From positions 4,278,001 through 4,342,000 of the forward strand of contig NZ_JAVDXW010000001.1 in assembly GCF_031458135.1 (NCBI RefSeq): DNA of 64,000 bases, written 5' to 3'. Shown here piece after piece: positions 1 through 8,731 of this stretch (position 1 is its first letter; each line of letters begins with the position of its first letter). A model generated the notes under the pieces. The model was not told the origin of the DNA and ran no database searches. It saw only the letters and a program-made list of their open reading frames with translations. The DNA is from Haloactinomyces albus (GTDB lineage Bacteria; Actinomycetota; Actinomycetes; Mycobacteriales; Pseudonocardiaceae). A program made the position numbers and the translations under genes.

Positions 1-271
1 CGACGACCAGCACCCGAGTGGCCAGCCGGATTCGCGTGGTGCGCGCGGCCAGATACCCGAAGGTGGCCAGCGGATCCCAGTAGGTGCCGCCACGTTGCTC
101 GGCGATGTCGGTGGGGACGGCGACATGCTCGCTGCAGGTCAGATGGTGGAATCCCAGGCTGTCCGCGACTTCGGCGATTCGCCCCAGCTCCTCGATGCCC
201 GCGGAGCGTTCCCACGTCGAGTGCACCCCCGGCACCTTGGTCACCACCGGGCTGACGATCCCGATCCGCAT
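1..271 (-). CDS. LLM-class (luciferase-like, probably F420-dependent) oxidoreductase, N-terminal part
   Basis: The reading frame starts at ATG 271 and runs off the left edge of the window, so only about 90 N-terminal residues are visible. They begin MRIGIVSPVV and continue with a TIM-barrel start typical of the luciferase-like family: an E-x-A-D-x-L-G-F segment, then TCSEHVAVP, then WDP-LATF-GYLAARTTRIRLATRVLV. The spacing of the SEH and T-R-I-R-L-T motifs fits the TIGR03619-like F420 subfamily, but cofactor use cannot be proved from the fragment. It is divergent from the IclR gene; the shared upstream region carries one motif A and one motif B copy, which suggests co-regulation with the steroid genes. 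Its substrate is unknown. Confidence 0.8.
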   Translation of the reverse strand, partial: MRIGIVSPVVTKVPGVHSTWERSAGIEELGRIAEVADSLGFHHLTCSEHVAVPTDIAEQRGGTYWDPLATFGYLAARTTRIRLATRVLVV

Positions 272-343
272 TCTCGCCGCCTTCTGCTCGACTGCTGCTG
301 GTGGCTCGTTCTTAGCCGAGTCGGGGTGGCTTCGCGTGGGTGC

Positions 344-360
344 GTCCCGCTGACCGGGAG
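344..360 (+). promoter_or_regulatory. Motif A copy 1 (candidate IclR operator)
   Basis: The sequence GTCCCGCTGACCGGGAG is an imperfect palindrome of arms TCCCG/CGGGA. Closely related copies occur upstream of most operons of the steroid region. Here it lies 139 bp before iclR and 73 bp before the LLM gene. Binding by the IclR protein is inference from its position next to the regulator gene. Confidence 0.65.
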
Positions 361-457
361 CCGCGCGGCGATGAGGCTGCATCGCCCCACCGGGAAACGG
401 ACGGCAGTGGCCGCACACGAGTACTTCCCTGTGACGTGGGTCGCTGCTAGATTGAGA

Positions 458-477
458 AACAATAATTCATTTCAGTT
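458..477 (+). promoter_or_regulatory. Motif B copy 1 (candidate TetR-type operator)
   Basis: AACAATAATTCATTTCAGTT lies 22 bp before the iclR start. It matches the copy at 15821-15840 at 17 of 20 positions. The arms AAC...AAT and ATT...GTT form an imperfect inverted repeat with a 2-bp centre, a layout common for TetR regulators. It is markedly AT-rich within GC-rich DNA. Confidence 0.6.
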
Positions 478-498
478 TTCTCGGCTTGGGAGGGTGTC

Positions 499-1389
499 AT
501 GACCGTGCTCAGTGCAGCGCCGGAGGCCGGGCGGGACCAGCGTCGCGGGTTGCCCCCATCGATGGTCGAGCGAATGACCCTGATCCTGGATTCCTTCGAG
601 GGGCGATCGGTGCGGTTGAGCCTGGATGATGTCACACAGCGCACGCAGCTTCCCCGTTCAACCGCTCATCGGATCCTCGATCAGCTGGTGCGGCTGCGCT
701 GGCTGGAACGCACCTCGTCCGGCTACAGCCTCGGTCAGCGCGTGCTCGGCATCGGCGGTCGCGATGGCAGCTGTGCCGAGGTTCGTTCCGTCGCCGCGCC
801 GCTGCTGCACGAACTCCAGATGAAAACTGGAATGGTCGTTCACTTGGCGGTGCTCGACGGTGCCGAGGTGTACTACCTCGACAAGGTCGGCGGGCGCTTC
901 GCCACGAGCGTGCCCTCACGGGTCGGGGGGCGCGTCCCGGCACACTGCACCGCGCTGGGCAAGGCCATGCTGACGTGGCTGCAACCGGAGCAGGTCGAGG
1001 ACCGGATCGGTGACGCCATCGTGCGATTGACCAACCGCACGATCGGTGATCTGAGCACGCTGCACCAGGAGCTCAACCGCATCCGGCGGCGACAAGGGCT
1101 GGCCTTCGAGCGCGGCGAGTGCTTTCCCGAGATCAGTTGCGTGGCGGCGGCCATTCGTGGTTCGGAGGAACTCCCGGCGAGCATTTCGCTCGTCGGCGAC
1201 CAGCGTGCGCCGCTGGAGAAGGTCGCCCCGCTGGTGGTCGATGCGGCGCGGCAGATATCGAGGGAATTGTTCCCGCACCTGCACGAGAACCGACGGTCGC
1301 CCCGGATCGCCGAGGCGCCGGAGGCAACCTGGTCCTCCGAGACCATGGACCGCTTTCTGGCCACCGGCCAGTACGGCGACTGGCTCTGA
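499..1389 (+). CDS. IclR-family transcriptional regulator
   Basis: The 296-aa product has an N-terminal winged helix-turn-helix (about residues 22-80, with the recognition segment QLPRSTAHRILDQLVRLRWLER) and a C-terminal IclR effector domain (about 100-265, including VYYLDKVGG, HCTALGKAML and a GECFPEISCVAAAI segment). IclR proteins bind small catabolic intermediates and control aromatic or steroid pathways. It is convergent with hsaB, 7 bp apart, and has motif A and motif B in its own promoter, so autoregulation is likely. Steroid clusters of this kind are usually described under KstR-type TetR control, so an IclR gene at the head of the locus is worth noting. The effector is unknown. Confidence 0.93.
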   Translation: MTVLSAAPEAGRDQRRGLPPSMVERMTLILDSFEGRSVRLSLDDVTQRTQLPRSTAHRILDQLVRLRWLERTSSGYSLGQRVLGIGGRDGSCAEVRSVAAPLLHELQMKTGMVVHLAVLDGAEVYYLDKVGGRFATSVPSRVGGRVPAHCTALGKAMLTWLQPEQVEDRIGDAIVRLTNRTIGDLSTLHQELNRIRRRQGLAFERGECFPEISCVAAAIRGSEELPASISLVGDQRAPLEKVAPLVVDAARQISRELFPHLHENRRSPRIAEAPEATWSSETMDRFLATGQYGDWL

Positions 1390-1396
1390 AGCGGGC

Positions 1397-1951
1397 TCAT
1401 CCCCAGCGGTCCGTCCCACACCATGGCGCGGGCGGGGACTGCTCGGCGTGCTCCGGTTCGATCCCGAACCGGCCCCGGAAGAAAATCATCGGGCGTTCCT
1501 CGTTCACCGTCTCCAGTTGCAACACGTGCCCGATCACCACGTCGTGGTCACCCGCTACGTGGACATCGTGGATTTCTGCATGTACACGCAGCAGCACGTC
1601 ACGCAGCGCGGGCGTGTTCCAGTGGGACAGCTCCCAGTCCAACCCGTCGTACTTGCGCCCCCGGTGCGATCCGAAGCGGTCACAGAGGTCGGTTTGCTGC
1701 TCGGAGAGCACATTGACGCAGAACCGTCCGGCGTTGCGGATCCGCGGCCAGGCGCGACCGGAATGGTCGGCGCAGAACAGCACCAGAGGTGGCTCCAGCG
1801 ATACCGAGGCGAACGACTGGCAGGCGAAGCCCACCGCCTCGTCGCCGTCGATACCGGTCACCACGGTGACGCCGCTGGCGAAGGCACCCATCGCCGTGCG
1901 CATTTCCGCGGGAGTCGGTGCCGTCCCGGCGGGTGCTTCTGTGGAAGTCAT
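1397..1951 (-). CDS. hsaB: HsaB-like flavin reductase of the 3-HSA monooxygenase
   Basis: The 184-aa protein belongs to the FMN-binding flavin reductase family (RibF/HpaC-like). It shows the early ASGVTVVTG segment, the F-A-C-Q-S-F-A-S-V-S-L-P-P-L motif at about residues 45-60, and the RFCVNVLSEQQ segment at about 85-95. In steroid degraders HsaB supplies reduced flavin to HsaA, which hydroxylates the aromatised ring A (3-HSA). I chose ATG 1951 because the longer open frame upstream has no family similarity and would run across motif A copies. It is divergent from hsaD; the shared promoter holds two motif A copies. Confidence 0.88.
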   Translation of the reverse strand: MTSTEAPAGTAPTPAEMRTAMGAFASGVTVVTGIDGDEAVGFACQSFASVSLEPPLVLFCADHSGRAWPRIRNAGRFCVNVLSEQQTDLCDRFGSHRGRKYDGLDWELSHWNTPALRDVLLRVHAEIHDVHVAGDHDVVIGHVLQLETVNEERPMIFFRGRFGIEPEHAEQSPPAPWCGTDRWG

Positions 1952-1993
1952 GGCACCGCACGTTAGGTGTCGCGACGATGGTGCCGCGCCGGC

Positions 1994-2010
1994 GTCCCGA
2001 TCAACGGAAG
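1994..2010 (-). promoter_or_regulatory. Motif A copy 2
   Basis: On the minus strand this reads CTTCCGTTGATCGGGAC, a diverged copy of the palindrome. It lies 43 bp before hsaB and 49 bp from copy 3, so the hsaB/hsaD promoter carries a pair of sites. Confidence 0.5.
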
Positions 2011-2058
2011 CTGTGCTCGCACCCCCGTTTTTCCCAGCGCACCGGCCAAACGGGCGCG

Positions 2059-2075
2059 GTCCCGCTGATCGGGAC
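2059..2075 (+). promoter_or_regulatory. Motif A copy 3
   Basis: GTCCCGCTGATCGGGAC is one of the most symmetric copies. It lies between divergent hsaB and hsaD, 146 bp before the chosen hsaD start. Confidence 0.65.
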
Positions 2076-2220
2076 GATCGCGCCGGGCTCGCCCGAAACC
2101 GGATAGCTTCACCGTAGCGGTTACGCGGACAGAGCCATTCCGCGCGAGGAGCCGGAATCGTTGCGCACACACGTTCGCGTGGAGCTTGCACCGTCCCACG
2201 ATGAGCTTGAGGTCTGCAGA

Positions 2221-3087
2221 ATGCCGGAACCGACCTATGAGTCCACATTGCGTGAACTTCGGACCGATCAGGGGGTGTTGCGCTACCACGAAGCAGGCGA
2301 TGGTCCACCGCTGCTGATGCTGCACGGCTCGGGTCCCGGCGTCAGCGGCTGGCAGAACTTCAGCGGCAACCTGCCGGTGTTCGCCGAGCACTTCCGTTGC
2401 CTGGTGTTGGAGTTCCCCGGCTTCGGGGCCAGCGATTCCACCGGCGAACACCCGATGGCAGCCGCCGCGCCTGCTGTGCCGCGTTTCCTCGACGGCCTCG
2501 GGTTGTCGCAGGTCGACGTGATCGGCAACTCGATGGGGGGCATCATCGCCGCACAAACCGCCATCGGCCATCCGGACCGGATACGCAGACTGGTCACGGT
2601 CGGCGGTATGGGGCGCAACCTGTTCAGCCCGGGCCCCGGCGAGGGGATCAACCTGCTGATGGAGTTCGCCGAGGATCCCACCCGCGAGCGGTTGGTGCAG
2701 TGGTTGAACTCGATGGTCCACGACCGTTCGATGGTCACCGAGGAGCTGATCGAACAGCGGTGGCGGCTGGCCACCGACCCGGAGTCGTTGGCCAGTGCCC
2801 GCAGGATGTACGGCAGGGGTGCGCTCGAGGCGCGGGCCGCTGCGGCCGAGAACTCCGATGCGCCGCCCACCTGGGCGATGCTGCACAAGATCAAGGCCAG
2901 GACGATGATCACCTGGGGGCGTGATGACCGGGTGAGCCCGCTGGACATGGCGATCGTGCCGATGCGCACGATTCCCGATGTCGAGCTGCACGTGTTCCCC
3001 GACTGCGGGCACTGGGCGATGATCGAACAGAAGCAGGCCTGGGAGAGCGCCGTACTGGCCTTCCTGCTCCGAAAGGACAACTCGTGA
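2221..3087 (+). CDS. hsaD: HsaD-like meta-cleavage product C-C hydrolase (alpha/beta hydrolase)
   Basis: The 288-aa protein is an alpha/beta hydrolase of the BphD/MhpC group. It has the oxyanion motif HGSGPG (residues 35-40), the nucleophile elbow GNSMGG (Ser104), the acid in GRDDRVSP (Asp236) and the base in CGHW (His264). This spacing matches HsaD and BphD. In the steroid pathway it splits 4,9-DSHA into 2-hydroxyhexa-2,4-dienoate and the HIP acid. An in-frame ATG lies at 2161, but the family N-terminus begins near MPEPTYESTL, so I chose ATG 2221. It overlaps kstD by 4 bp (GTGA). Confidence 0.92.
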   Translation: MPEPTYESTLRELRTDQGVLRYHEAGDGPPLLMLHGSGPGVSGWQNFSGNLPVFAEHFRCLVLEFPGFGASDSTGEHPMAAAAPAVPRFLDGLGLSQVDVIGNSMGGIIAAQTAIGHPDRIRRLVTVGGMGRNLFSPGPGEGINLLMEFAEDPTRERLVQWLNSMVHDRSMVTEELIEQRWRLATDPESLASARRMYGRGALEARAAAAENSDAPPTWAMLHKIKARTMITWGRDDRVSPLDMAIVPMRTIPDVELHVFPDCGHWAMIEQKQAWESAVLAFLLRKDNS

Positions 3088-4766
3088 GCCGCTGGGACAC
3101 CGAACACGACTTCGTCATCGTCGGCTCGGGCGGCGGTGGGATGGCCGCGGCGCTCACCGCGGCCGATGAGGGACTCGACACGCTGGTGGTCGAGAAAGGA
3201 TCGATGTACGGCGGTTCCACCGGAATCTCCGGCGGTGGCATCTGGATCCCCAACAATCCCACCCTGCGCGCGGCGGGCCACGAGGACAGCCGCGAGTCGA
3301 TCCGCCGCTACCTCGACCTGCTGACCGAGGGACGGGTGCCCGCGGCGCGGCTGGACGCCTACGTCGATCACGGACCCGTCGCCATGGAACTGCTCGGCCG
3401 AAGCAAGTGGCTGCGGTTCTTCTGGGTCAAGGGATACTCCGACTACCACCCCGAGTTCGAGGGCGGTCGCCCGAGGGGGCGCTCGATCGAGGCGAAACCC
3501 TTCGACACCCGCAAGCTCGGCGAGGACGAGAAGTACCAGCGCCCCAACAACATGAAGGGACCGCTGGGACTGTGGATCACCGCCAAGGACTACCGCGACA
3601 TGGCGATGGTCAAGCGCACCTGGCGCGGTCGCTGGGCCTCGGTGATCGCGGCATGGCGGGTGTCCTCGAACGTGATCCGCCGCCGCCACATGGCCACCGG
3701 TGGTCGCGCGCTGGTGGCGCGGCTGCGGATGGCGCTCAAGGACGCCGGTGTCCCGCTGTGGCTGGACACGCCGATGACCGAGCTGGTGATCGGGGACGAC
3801 GGCGCGGTGTCCGGCATCGTCGTGCGGCGCGAAGGCCGCACGCTGCGGATCCGCGCCCGCCACGGGGTGTTGCTGGCCACCGGTGGGTTCGAGCACAGCA
3901 AGCAACTGCGGGAACAACACCTGCCCGCCGGGGCGCGGGAGAACTACAGCGCCGGCGCGAAGGAGAACATCGGTGACGGCATCCTGGTGGGGCAACAGGT
4001 CGGCGCGGACGTCGACCTGATGGACGACGCGTGGTGGATGCCCTCGGTGCGGCACCCCGCAGGTGCGGTCATTCCGCTGGTGTCGGAGCGTTCCATTCCG
4101 CCGTCGGTGATCGTGTCCTCGGCAGGCACGCGGTTCACCAACGAGTCCGCGCCCTACGTCAACTTCGTGCACGACCAGATCGCAGGCGGGCACGTGCCCG
4201 CGTGGTTCGTGATGGACGCCAAGGCACGCGCGCGCTACCCGTTCGCGCAGATACTCCCCGGAATGTCGATCCCGAAGGAGTTCCACGAGGCCGGTATCGT
4301 CCACCAGGCAGGCACCATCGCCGAGCTGGCGAAGCGAATCGGGGTTCCCGCGGATGCGCTGAGCGACACCGTCGAGCGGTTCAACGGCTTCGCGCGCAGC
4401 GGTGTGGACTCCGACTTCCGTCGCGGCGAGAGCGCCTACGACCGGTATTACGGCGATCCGACACTGCCGAACCCGACGCTCGACGAGATCGCCAAGCCGC
4501 CGTTCTACGCGGTGCGGATCGAGGTCGGCGACCTCGGCACCAAGGGTGGTCTGGTGTGCGACGAGCACGGCCGCGTGCTGCGCGCCGAGGGCGGTGCGGT
4601 CGACGGGCTCTATGCCGCGGGAAACACCACGGCCGCGGTGATGGGGAACGAATACGCCGGACCGGGCGCCACGATCGGCCCTTCGATCGTGTTCGGTTAT
4701 CTCGCGGCCCGACATGCCGCCACGCGCTCCCGGTCCGGACGCGACCCGCTCACCCGGTCGGCATGA
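3084..4766 (+). CDS. kstD: 3-ketosteroid dehydrogenase (KstD-type flavoprotein)
   Basis: The 560-aa protein has an N-terminal FAD-binding motif (VGSGGGGMAAA, from residue 13), then E-K-G-S-M-Y-G-G-S-T-G-I-S-G-G-G with WIPNN, and the C-terminal FAD/active-site stretch NEYAGPGATIGP with Tyr524 and a following glycine, as in 3-ketosteroid-delta1-dehydrogenases. KstD introduces the 1,2 double bond in ring A, which leads to ring opening once the 9-position is hydroxylated. It starts at GTG 3084, translationally coupled to hsaD. A delta4-(5alpha)-dehydrogenase of the same family cannot be excluded. It is followed 45 bp later by kshB. Confidence 0.9.
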   Translation: MSRWDTEHDFVIVGSGGGGMAAALTAADEGLDTLVVEKGSMYGGSTGISGGGIWIPNNPTLRAAGHEDSRESIRRYLDLLTEGRVPAARLDAYVDHGPVAMELLGRSKWLRFFWVKGYSDYHPEFEGGRPRGRSIEAKPFDTRKLGEDEKYQRPNNMKGPLGLWITAKDYRDMAMVKRTWRGRWASVIAAWRVSSNVIRRRHMATGGRALVARLRMALKDAGVPLWLDTPMTELVIGDDGAVSGIVVRREGRTLRIRARHGVLLATGGFEHSKQLREQHLPAGARENYSAGAKENIGDGILVGQQVGADVDLMDDAWWMPSVRHPAGAVIPLVSERSIPPSVIVSSAGTRFTNESAPYVNFVHDQIAGGHVPAWFVMDAKARARYPFAQILPGMSIPKEFHEAGIVHQAGTIAELAKRIGVPADALSDTVERFNGFARSGVDSDFRRGESAYDRYYGDPTLPNPTLDEIAKPPFYAVRIEVGDLGTKGGLVCDEHGRVLRAEGGAVDGLYAAGNTTAAVMGNEYAGPGATIGPSIVFGYLAARHAATRSRSGRDPLTRSA

Positions 4767-4811
4767 GCGTGCCTCGCGAGTACCGAGGCGTACCGAGAAC
4801 GGGAGGTAGGC

Positions 4812-5843
4812 ATGGCGCAACCCGCCACGCTGCGCGTGCGTGTCGTGCAGGTGATCCGCGAGACGCCGGACGCGCATTCGCTGGTGCTGGAACCGGTGGA
4901 CGCCCCCGAGGGGATCGACTACCGGCCAGGGCAGTTCGTGACCGTCCGGGTCCCGTCCAGCCGGGACGGTGGTGCGGCGCGCTGCTATTCGCTGTGCAGT
5001 TCGCCGCATCGGGCGGAGAAGCCCAGAATCACCGTGAAGCGCACCGCGGGTGGATACGGTTCGAACTGGATCTGCGACAACGTCGTCGAGGGCGCCACAC
5101 TGGAGATGCTGCGGCCCTCGGGGACGTTCACGCCGGGGTCACTGGACGAGGACGTGCTGCTGCTCGCGGGCGGCAGTGGGATCACCCCGGTCATGTCGAT
5201 CCTGAAATCGTGCCTGTCCGCGGGAACCGGCTCGGTCACGCTGATCTATGCCAACTGCGACGAGCAGTCGGTGATCTTCCGCGACGAGCTGATGACGCTG
5301 GCCGAGGAATACCCCGAGCGGCTCACCATCGTGCACTGGCTGGAGTCGGTGCAAGGGCTGCCCACGGAGCCCGGTATCCGCGCGCTGGTGGCGCCGTACA
5401 CCGACCGGCGGATCTTTCTCTGCGGCCCGGGGCCGTTCATGGAACTTGCCACCGCTGTGCTGACCACGCTGCAAGTTCCCGCGGAACGGATCAATGTGGA
5501 GCGGTTCTCCTCGCTGCGCGGTGATCCCTTCGCCGACGACGAGGTCGAGATCGATACCTCGGGTCCGTCGAGCACGGTCGAGGTCGAGCTCGACGGACAG
5601 ACCCGGACCGTTTCCTGGCCACGTGGCAACAAGCTGCTCGACGCACTGCTGGAAGCAGGCGTCGACGCCCCGTTCTCCTGCCGGGAAGGGGCGTGCAGCG
5701 CCTGCGCGTGCGTGCTCCTCGACGGCGAGGTGACGTTGGACAACAACGAGGTGCTCGATCAGCAGGACCTCGACGACGGCCTGATCCTGGCTTGCCAGGC
5801 AAGACCGGTCACCGGTCGGCTGAAGGTCACCTACGACGAGTGA
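4812..5843 (+). CDS. kshB: KshB-like 3-ketosteroid-9-alpha-hydroxylase reductase
   Basis: The 343-aa protein has an FAD-binding domain (Y-R-P-G-Q-F-V-T-V, then RCYSLCSSP at about residues 57-65), an NAD-binding domain (LLAGGSGITPVMSIL, CGPGPFM) and a C-terminal plant-type [2Fe-2S] ferredoxin domain with Cys290, Cys295, Cys298 and Cys328. This order is that of KshB and of related phenylacetyl-CoA reductase components. It passes electrons from NADH to the Rieske oxygenase KshA, which hydroxylates C9. No kshA is present in the window. The start has a clear GGGAGGT ribosome-binding site. It could also serve another oxygenase. Confidence 0.88.
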   Translation: MAQPATLRVRVVQVIRETPDAHSLVLEPVDAPEGIDYRPGQFVTVRVPSSRDGGAARCYSLCSSPHRAEKPRITVKRTAGGYGSNWICDNVVEGATLEMLRPSGTFTPGSLDEDVLLLAGGSGITPVMSILKSCLSAGTGSVTLIYANCDEQSVIFRDELMTLAEEYPERLTIVHWLESVQGLPTEPGIRALVAPYTDRRIFLCGPGPFMELATAVLTTLQVPAERINVERFSSLRGDPFADDEVEIDTSGPSSTVEVELDGQTRTVSWPRGNKLLDALLEAGVDAPFSCREGACSACACVLLDGEVTLDNNEVLDQQDLDDGLILACQARPVTGRLKVTYDE

Positions 5844-5866
5844 TCTCCGAGTGCTCACCGCAGTGG

Positions 5867-5883
5867 CTCCCGGTCACCGGGAC
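5867..5883 (-). promoter_or_regulatory. Motif A copy 4
   Basis: The minus strand reads GTCCCGGTGACCGGGAG, a near-perfect palindrome. It lies in the 136-bp gap between kshB and hsaE, 97 bp before the hsaE start, which suggests that hsaE begins a separate transcription unit. Confidence 0.65.
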
Positions 5884-5979
5884 GATCGTCCTGCGAGGAC
5901 GGCACCCGTGCCACCGTGCAGTTACGCAACGCCGACCGCCCTCGTTGTGGCGCGGTCGACGATCACGAGAGGCCAGGAA

Positions 5980-6765
5980 ATGCTCAGTGTCGAAGACCGC
6001 CGTGCCGCGGCCGATCGGCTGTGGGCCGCGGAGTGCGACCGGACCCCGATCGACCCGTTGACGGCATCGTTGCCCGATATCGACGTCGCCGACGCCTACG
6101 ACATCCAGCTGATCAACATTCGGCGCCGCCGCGAGGCCGGTGCGCGGGTGTACGGCCACAAGGTGGGACTTTCCTCGCCGGTGATGCAGCAGATGATGGG
6201 AGTCGACGAGCCGGACTACGGCCACCTGGTGGACGGCATGGTGTGCCGGGAAGGTGTGCCGATTCCGGCAGCTCGCTACTGCCACCCGCGCATCGAGGTC
6301 GAGGTGGGGTATGTGCTCGGGGCGGACCTGCCCGGCCGGGGCTGCACCGAAGCGGACGTGCTGGCCGCGACCGAGTACCTGGTTCCCGCGATCGAACTGA
6401 TCGACAGCCGGATCCGGGACTGGCGTATCGCGCTGGCCGACACGATCGCCGACAACGCGTCCTCGGCAGGCGTGGTGCTCGGCGCGGGCCGGGTCAAGCC
6501 CGGCGAGATCGAACCGGCCGATATCGATGCCGTGCTCTACCGCGACGGCACCGAGGTCGTCCGTGGCAACACCAGTGCAGTGCTGGACAACCCGACGACC
6601 GCCGTGGCGTGGCTGGCGCGCAAGGTGGCGAGCTTCGGGGTGAAGCTGCAAGCGGGTCACGTCATCCTGCCCGGCTCCTGTACCCGCGCCGTGGACGTCC
6701 GTCCCGGCGCGATATTCCGCGCCGAGTTCGCAGAACTCGGTCACGTGACCGCACGATTCGAGTGA
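5980..6765 (+). CDS. hsaE: HsaE-like 2-hydroxypenta/hexa-2,4-dienoate hydratase
   Basis: The 261-aa protein belongs to the MhpD/fumarylacetoacetase-like hydratase family. It has GHKVGLSSP near residues 55-63, the metal-binding [13 protein letters not shown] segment, [10 protein letters not shown] and [11 protein letters not shown]. It hydrates the dienoate released by HsaD to a 4-hydroxy-2-oxo acid. The longer frame begins at 5851, but ATG 5980 has an AGGA ribosome-binding site directly upstream and matches the family N-terminus. It is followed 11 bp later by hsaG. Confidence 0.92.
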   Translation: MLSVEDRRAAADRLWAAECDRTPIDPLTASLPDIDVADAYDIQLINIRRRREAGARVYGHKVGLSSPVMQQMMGVDEPDYGHLVDGMVCREGVPIPAARYCHPRIEVEVGYVLGADLPGRGCTEADVLAATEYLVPAIELIDSRIRDWRIALADTIADNASSAGVVLGAGRVKPGEIEPADIDAVLYRDGTEVVRGNTSAVLDNPTTAVAWLARKVASFGVKLQAGHVILPGSCTRAVDVRPGAIFRAEFAELGHVTARFE

Positions 6766-6776
6766 GGGATGGCGCA

Positions 6777-7691
6777 GTGACGAAGGCGACCGCCGCGATC
6801 GTCGGTTCCGGCAACATCGGCACCGACCTGATGTACAAGCTGCTGCGCTCGAAAATGATCGAGCCGCGCTGGATGATCGGTATCGACCCGGACAGCCCGG
6901 GACTCAAGCGTGCGGACGAGCAGGGCGTGGTCGCTTCCGTCGAGGGCGTGGACCGGTTGCTGGAACAGGAGGAACCGCCGGACCTCGTGTTCGAGGCGAC
7001 CTCGGCGCACGTGCACAAGCAGCATGCCCCCAAGTACGAGCAGCGGGGAATTCAGTCCGTCGACCTGACACCCGCCGCGCTGGGCCCGGCCGTGGTGCCC
7101 GCGGTGAATCTCGGTGAGCACGTCGAGACGGCGAACGTCAACCTGATCACGTGCGGCGGGCAGGCCACGATTCCCATCGTGCACGCGGTGTCGCGAGTGA
7201 CCGAGGTGGCCTACGCGGAGATCGTCGCCAGCGTCGCCTCTCCCTCGGCGGGGCCGGGCACGCGCGCCAACATCGACGAGTTCACGATCACCACCAGTCG
7301 CGGCATCGAGACCATCGGCGGTGCACGGCGGGGGAAGGCGATCATCGTCCTCAATCCCGCGGAACCACCGATGATCATGCAGGACACGGTGTTCTGCGCG
7401 ATCGGTGAGGACGCGGACCGGACGGCGATCGCGGAGTCGATCCACCGGATGGTGGCCGATGTCGCGGCCTACGTGCCGGGCTACCGGCTGCGCAACGAGC
7501 CACAGTTCGACGATCCGACACCGGAGAGCGGGGGAATGGCGCGCGTGGCGGTGTTCCTGGAGGTCGAGGGCGCGGGCGATTTCCTGCCGCCGTACTCCGG
7601 GAATCTCGACATCATGACCGCCGCCGCCACCAAGGTCGGTGAGGGATTCGCGCAGCGCGTTCTGTCCACTCGCGAAACCACGATCGGCTGA
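6777..7691 (+). CDS. hsaG: HsaG-like acylating acetaldehyde/propionaldehyde dehydrogenase
   Basis: The 304-aa protein has an N-terminal Rossmann motif ([16 protein letters not shown]), the catalytic cysteine in [10 protein letters not shown] (Cys126) and the typical A-S-V-A-S-x-S-A-G-P-G-T-R-x-N-I-D-E-F stretch. It oxidises the aldehyde released by the aldolase to acyl-CoA, usually propionyl-CoA in steroid degradation, in complex with HsaF. I set GTG 6777 as the start: the preceding AGGG lies just after the hsaE stop, and the frame upstream belongs to no known protein. It is 12 bp ahead of hsaF. Confidence 0.93.
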   Translation: MTKATAAIVGSGNIGTDLMYKLLRSKMIEPRWMIGIDPDSPGLKRADEQGVVASVEGVDRLLEQEEPPDLVFEATSAHVHKQHAPKYEQRGIQSVDLTPAALGPAVVPAVNLGEHVETANVNLITCGGQATIPIVHAVSRVTEVAYAEIVASVASPSAGPGTRANIDEFTITTSRGIETIGGARRGKAIIVLNPAEPPMIMQDTVFCAIGEDADRTAIAESIHRMVADVAAYVPGYRLRNEPQFDDPTPESGGMARVAVFLEVEGAGDFLPPYSGNLDIMTAAATKVGEGFAQRVLSTRETTIG

Positions 7692-7703
7692 GAGGGGAGT
7701 TCC

Positions 7704-8723
7704 ATGCCATACAGCGACGATCTCGACATCCGGATCACGGATTCCTCGCTGCGCGACGGTTCGCACGCCAAGCGGCACCGGTTCACGGCCGACCACGTGC
7801 GCACGGTCGTGGCCGCGCTCGACGGGGCGGGGGTACCGGTCATCGAGGTGACCCACGGCGACGGACTCGGCGGCTCGTCGTTCAACTACGGCTTCAGCCA
7901 CACGCCGGAGCAGGAGCTGATCAAGGCTGCTGTCGAGACCGCCACCCAGGCGAAGATCGCGTTCCTGATGCTGCCGGGACTCGGCGTGCAGGACGATATC
8001 CGGCAGGCCGCCGACAACGGTGCGCGCATCTGTCGGATCGCGACGCACTGCACCGAGGCAGACATCGCCGTGCAGCATTTCGGGCTCGCCCGCGACCTCG
8101 GTCTGGAGACGGTCGGCTTCCTGATGATGTCGCACAGTCGTCCGCCGGAGGAGCTCGCCAAGCAGGCCCGCATCATGGCGGACGCAGGTTGCCAGTGCGT
8201 GTACGTGGTGGACTCGGCCGGTGCGCTGGTGATGGAAGAGACCGGCGACCGCATCGCCGCGCTGGTCACCGAGCTCGGCTCCGACGCGCAGGTGGGCTTC
8301 CACGGCCACGAGAATCTCGGGCTCGGGGTGGCCAACTCGGTGCTCGCCGTCCGCGCAGGCGCACAGCAGATCGACGGATCGGCCCGCCGATTCGGCGCCG
8401 GTGCCGGTAACACCCCGGTCGAGGCGTTCGTCGCGGTGGCCGAGCGGCTGGGCATCCGTACCGGCGTCGACACCGCCAAGATCATCGACGCCGCAGAGGA
8501 CGCGGTGCGACCGGTCATGGACGACGAGTGCCTGCTGGACCGGATGTCGCTGACCATGGGCTATGCCGGTGTCTACTCCAGCTTTCTCAAACATGCCGAC
8601 CGGCAAGCCCGGCGGTACGGCGTTTCCGGAGCCGAGATCCTCGTCGAGGCCGGGCGCCGGAATCTCGTCGGCGGACAGGAAGACCAACTCATCGATATCG
8701 CAGTCGCCCTCGCGGAAAAGTGA
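7704..8723 (+). CDS. hsaF: HsaF-like 4-hydroxy-2-oxoacid aldolase
   Basis: The 339-aa protein is an HMGL/DRE-TIM-type aldolase of the BphI/DmpG group. It has [14 protein letters not shown] (metal ligand Asp18, catalytic His21), the metal-binding HGHENLGLG (His200, His202) and a C-terminal dehydrogenase-contacting region with [10 protein letters not shown]. It cleaves 4-hydroxy-2-oxohexanoate to pyruvate and propanal, which is channelled to HsaG. The usual family length is about 340 residues. A GAGAGGGGAG ribosome-binding site precedes ATG 7704. Confidence 0.93.
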   Translation: MPYSDDLDIRITDSSLRDGSHAKRHRFTADHVRTVVAALDGAGVPVIEVTHGDGLGGSSFNYGFSHTPEQELIKAAVETATQAKIAFLMLPGLGVQDDIRQAADNGARICRIATHCTEADIAVQHFGLARDLGLETVGFLMMSHSRPPEELAKQARIMADAGCQCVYVVDSAGALVMEETGDRIAALVTELGSDAQVGFHGHENLGLGVANSVLAVRAGAQQIDGSARRFGAGAGNTPVEAFVAVAERLGIRTGVDTAKIIDAAEDAVRPVMDDECLLDRMSLTMGYAGVYSSFLKHADRQARRYGVSGAEILVEAGRRNLVGGQEDQLIDIAVALAEK

Positions 8724-8731
8724 GACACAGC

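Larger units (their letters stand above)
272..498. promoter_or_regulatory. Divergent promoter region, LLM gene / iclR
   Basis: This 227-bp gap separates two divergent starts. It contains motif A at 344-360 and motif B at 458-477. The iclR start follows a GGGAGGGTGTC stretch just upstream of ATG 499, a good ribosome-binding site. No gene is seen inside; open frames here are shadows. Confidence 0.6.

Noticed and set aside
1119-2117. A 332-codon plus-strand frame over the end of iclR and across hsaB
   Set aside because: It lies in another frame over two well-supported genes and contains no domain.
4771-4789. A short hairpin (GCCTCG/CGAGGC) between kstD and kshB
   Set aside because: Six-base stem, no T-run, within a 45-bp gap of an evident operon; unlikely to be a terminator.
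2283-5009. A 908-codon open frame on the minus strand opposite hsaD and kstD
   Set aside because: It has no family signature, is rich in His/Arg/Gly as expected from an antisense GC-rich frame, and both plus-strand genes have intact catalytic motifs.
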